DNA of 64,000 bases, from contig JAVJQA010000033.1 in the NCBI GenBank assembly GCA_040218045.1, positions 342,998 through 406,997 on the forward strand, given 5' to 3'. Positions 62,767-64,000 of this stretch are shown piece after piece. Made by a program: the position numbers and the translations under genes. Position 1 is the stretch's first letter, and each line of letters opens with the position of its first letter. Below the pieces are notes generated by a model. It made no database searches. It saw nothing but the letters and a program-made list of their open reading frames with translations, and had not been told where the DNA came from. Source of the DNA: Marinoscillum sp040218045 (lineage in GTDB: Bacteria; Bacteroidota; Bacteroidia; Cytophagales; Cyclobacteriaceae).

Positions 62767-63462
62767 ATGCGGTGGGTTGATCAGCTGCACATGATACACC
62801 GGGTGTGGCGCTACCGGCTGGTGGCTGAACGCACCTCTATGACCTACCTCCTGTCCAAAGACCTGAAAAATACTACGGCGATTGATCTTGGTGCCAACAA
62901 AGGAGCCTACACCTACTGGCTGTCCAAACAAGTGGGAAAAAATGGAAAAGTGCTGGCTGTAGAGCCTCAGCCCGAGCTTGGAGTACACTTGCAAGCTTTT
63001 AAGCAGAGTTTTGGGCTCAGAAATGTTTCGCTGATCCAGAAAGCTGCCTCGGATCATGAGCGGGTGGTTTTGCTCAAACGCCAATTCCCGGGTCACGGAG
63101 GTGCCACTATCGTTGGGAATCAATCTGTTCTTACGATCCCGGTGAGCACTTTCCGGCTCGATGACATGAAGTATGAACAACCTGTTTCGTTTATCAAGTG
63201 TGATGTGGAGGGCCACGAATTATCGGCTCTACGCGGAGCAAGCGAACTGATTGGCGCCTATCACCCTACCCTATTGGTGGAAGTCCACCATGAAGCGGCT
63301 TTGAGTGGAGAACTTTTTGACTTTTTGGAATCAAAGGGGTATTCAGGGCTTTACCTGAAAAGCGGTCAGCGTATCAATTGCCGTGATTTTAATAAGTATC
63401 CTTATCCAAGAAAGGACAACCATCGCAACTACATTTTTGAACCCCTTACTTCAAGTCATTAG
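62767..63462 (+). CDS. FkbM-family SAM-dependent methyltransferase
   Basis: This protein is 231 residues from the ATG at 62767, which lies directly after the NUDIX stop; an earlier in-frame ATG at 62725 would overlap that gene. The SAM-binding motif is IDLGANKGAYTYWL, the acidic loop is LAVEPQPEL, and the FkbM signature is FIKCDVEGHELSALRGA. Such enzymes O-methylate sugars or small molecules; the substrate is unknown. The tight spacing suggests co-transcription with the regulator but no obvious functional link to arabinan use. Confidence 0.88.
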   Translation: MRWVDQLHMIHRVWRYRLVAERTSMTYLLSKDLKNTTAIDLGANKGAYTYWLSKQVGKNGKVLAVEPQPELGVHLQAFKQSFGLRNVSLIQKAASDHERVVLLKRQFPGHGGATIVGNQSVLTIPVSTFRLDDMKYEQPVSFIKCDVEGHELSALRGASELIGAYHPTLLVEVHHEAALSGELFDFLESKGYSGLYLKSGQRINCRDFNKYPYPRKDNHRNYIFEPLTSSH

Positions 63463-63483
63463 GGTTATTCCAGACAGTTGCTT

Positions 63484-63909
63484 CTATTTCAAAAATTTCC
63501 AGGGGTCAAATGCCTTTTCCATGAACGCCTGTCGCTGGATAATCAGTACTTTTTGTACCGGTCTGCCTTCAGTTATTGATTTTTCGACAAGCGGCATGTA
63601 TCCATACTCATGGGAGAAATAGTAGACGTTGCCTTTTGATGGGGATATAGAGGTGAAAATGCCGAAATCAAATTCCATTTCCATGAGTATTTCCTTTCGT
63701 ACGGTAGCTTTTCCTGTAGGGCAGAGTGATCTGAGTATGGTCCTGTTGCGTCTTAGCCTGCGGTAAGTTTCCACAATTCTTCTCTCGTGCGACTTACGCG
63801 AGCGATTGTTGTAGCTGGAACGACACTGATCTCCACAATACTTTTTGTCTATTCGCCCGGTCAGGGTTTTCCCGCATGTCAGGCACTTTTTAATTGCAAA
63901 ATTTTCCAT
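63484..63909 (-). CDS. Zinc-ribbon protein of unknown function
   Basis: This 141-residue protein begins with a four-cysteine cluster (CLTCGKTL and KKYCGDQC) of the DUF2116/zinc-ribbon type, followed by a basic helix (RSYNNRSRKSHERR region) and a small C-terminal domain (YYFSHEYGYMPL). Similar short zinc-ribbon proteins are common in Cytophagales genomes and often annotated only as hypothetical. It is convergent with the methyltransferase gene, with 21 bp between stops. Confidence 0.75.
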   Translation of the reverse strand: MENFAIKKCLTCGKTLTGRIDKKYCGDQCRSSYNNRSRKSHERRIVETYRRLRRNRTILRSLCPTGKATVRKEILMEMEFDFGIFTSISPSKGNVYYFSHEYGYMPLVEKSITEGRPVQKVLIIQRQAFMEKAFDPWKFLK

Positions 63910-64000
63910 TTTAAATATCTGGTTATTTACGGTTACAAACGGATATAACCGTTTATTGACTCGGTTAAGTTATATAAATTGCCGTTCTTTCCCTCATGAG

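Overview
The window looks like a stretch of chromosome from a polysaccharide-degrading, probably marine Bacteroidota (most likely Cytophagales-like). The evidence is a SusC/SusD pair, a one-protein hybrid two-component regulator (HTCS), many surface lipoproteins with acidic residues after the lipobox cysteine, type IX secretion (T9SS) C-terminal sorting tails, a small PID-CTERM protein and FtsX/MacB-type permeases. Shine-Dalgarno sequences are weak or absent. I saw no rRNA, tRNA, phage or transposase gene.

Layout. (1) 1-5201: an ABC exporter, with a permease fused to an M1-aminopeptidase-like region that runs off the left edge and an ATPase, divergent from a LytS/LytTR two-component pair. (2) 5202-9850: an array of six hairpin repeats with a period of about 41 bp, a Coq4-like protein, a MacB-type permease and an outer-membrane barrel. 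(3) 9973-19252: enzymes for algal or uronic/fucosylated polysaccharides: a PL14-like alginate lyase, a serine-hydrolase-fold lipoprotein whose catalytic motifs are lost, a secreted parallel beta-helix protein (lyase-like) with CBM6 and T9SS tail, a small surface lipoprotein, a GH29 fucosidase and a UxaA-type dehydratase. (4) 19575-33089: a single-domain response regulator, a PID-CTERM peptide, a 2487-residue T9SS surface protein in which two propeller-like segments are inserted in the same place of a repeated domain, and a signalling cluster of two related TPR-histidine kinases and a LytTR regulator. (5) 33090-35060: a region of roughly 20.5-bp periodic degenerate repeats, a cytosolic periplasmic-binding-fold protein, a 193-bp tandem duplication and a tiny K+-channel-like protein. 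(6) 35153-62765: a large arabinan utilization locus. (7) 62767-64000: an FkbM-type methyltransferase and a zinc-ribbon protein.

The arabinan locus is coherent. Polymer is bound at the surface by SusD and a duplicated-module lipoprotein (encoded ahead of susC) and cut by endo-acting GH43 enzymes, two of them with ricin-type CBM13 and T9SS tails. Oligosaccharides enter through SusC and are finished by GH43, two GH51, a GH127/GH146 beta-L-arabinofuranosidase and a GH97 enzyme with retaining-type residues. Two regulators sit in the locus: an HTCS, expected to sense periplasmic oligosaccharide, and a NUDIX-winged-helix AraR-like protein, expected to sense cytosolic arabinose. A perfect 18-bp palindrome lies between araR and the divergent GH97 gene. 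A direct repeat of GTGGAC at 21-bp spacing lies upstream of the SusC operon.

Non-coding structure is rich: two helically phased repeat arrays, two long-hairpin MITE-like elements (one of which supplies the susD stop codon), solo fragments of both, and copies of a CCTCACCCC...GGAGAGGGG hairpin. These are the parts least explained by known families.
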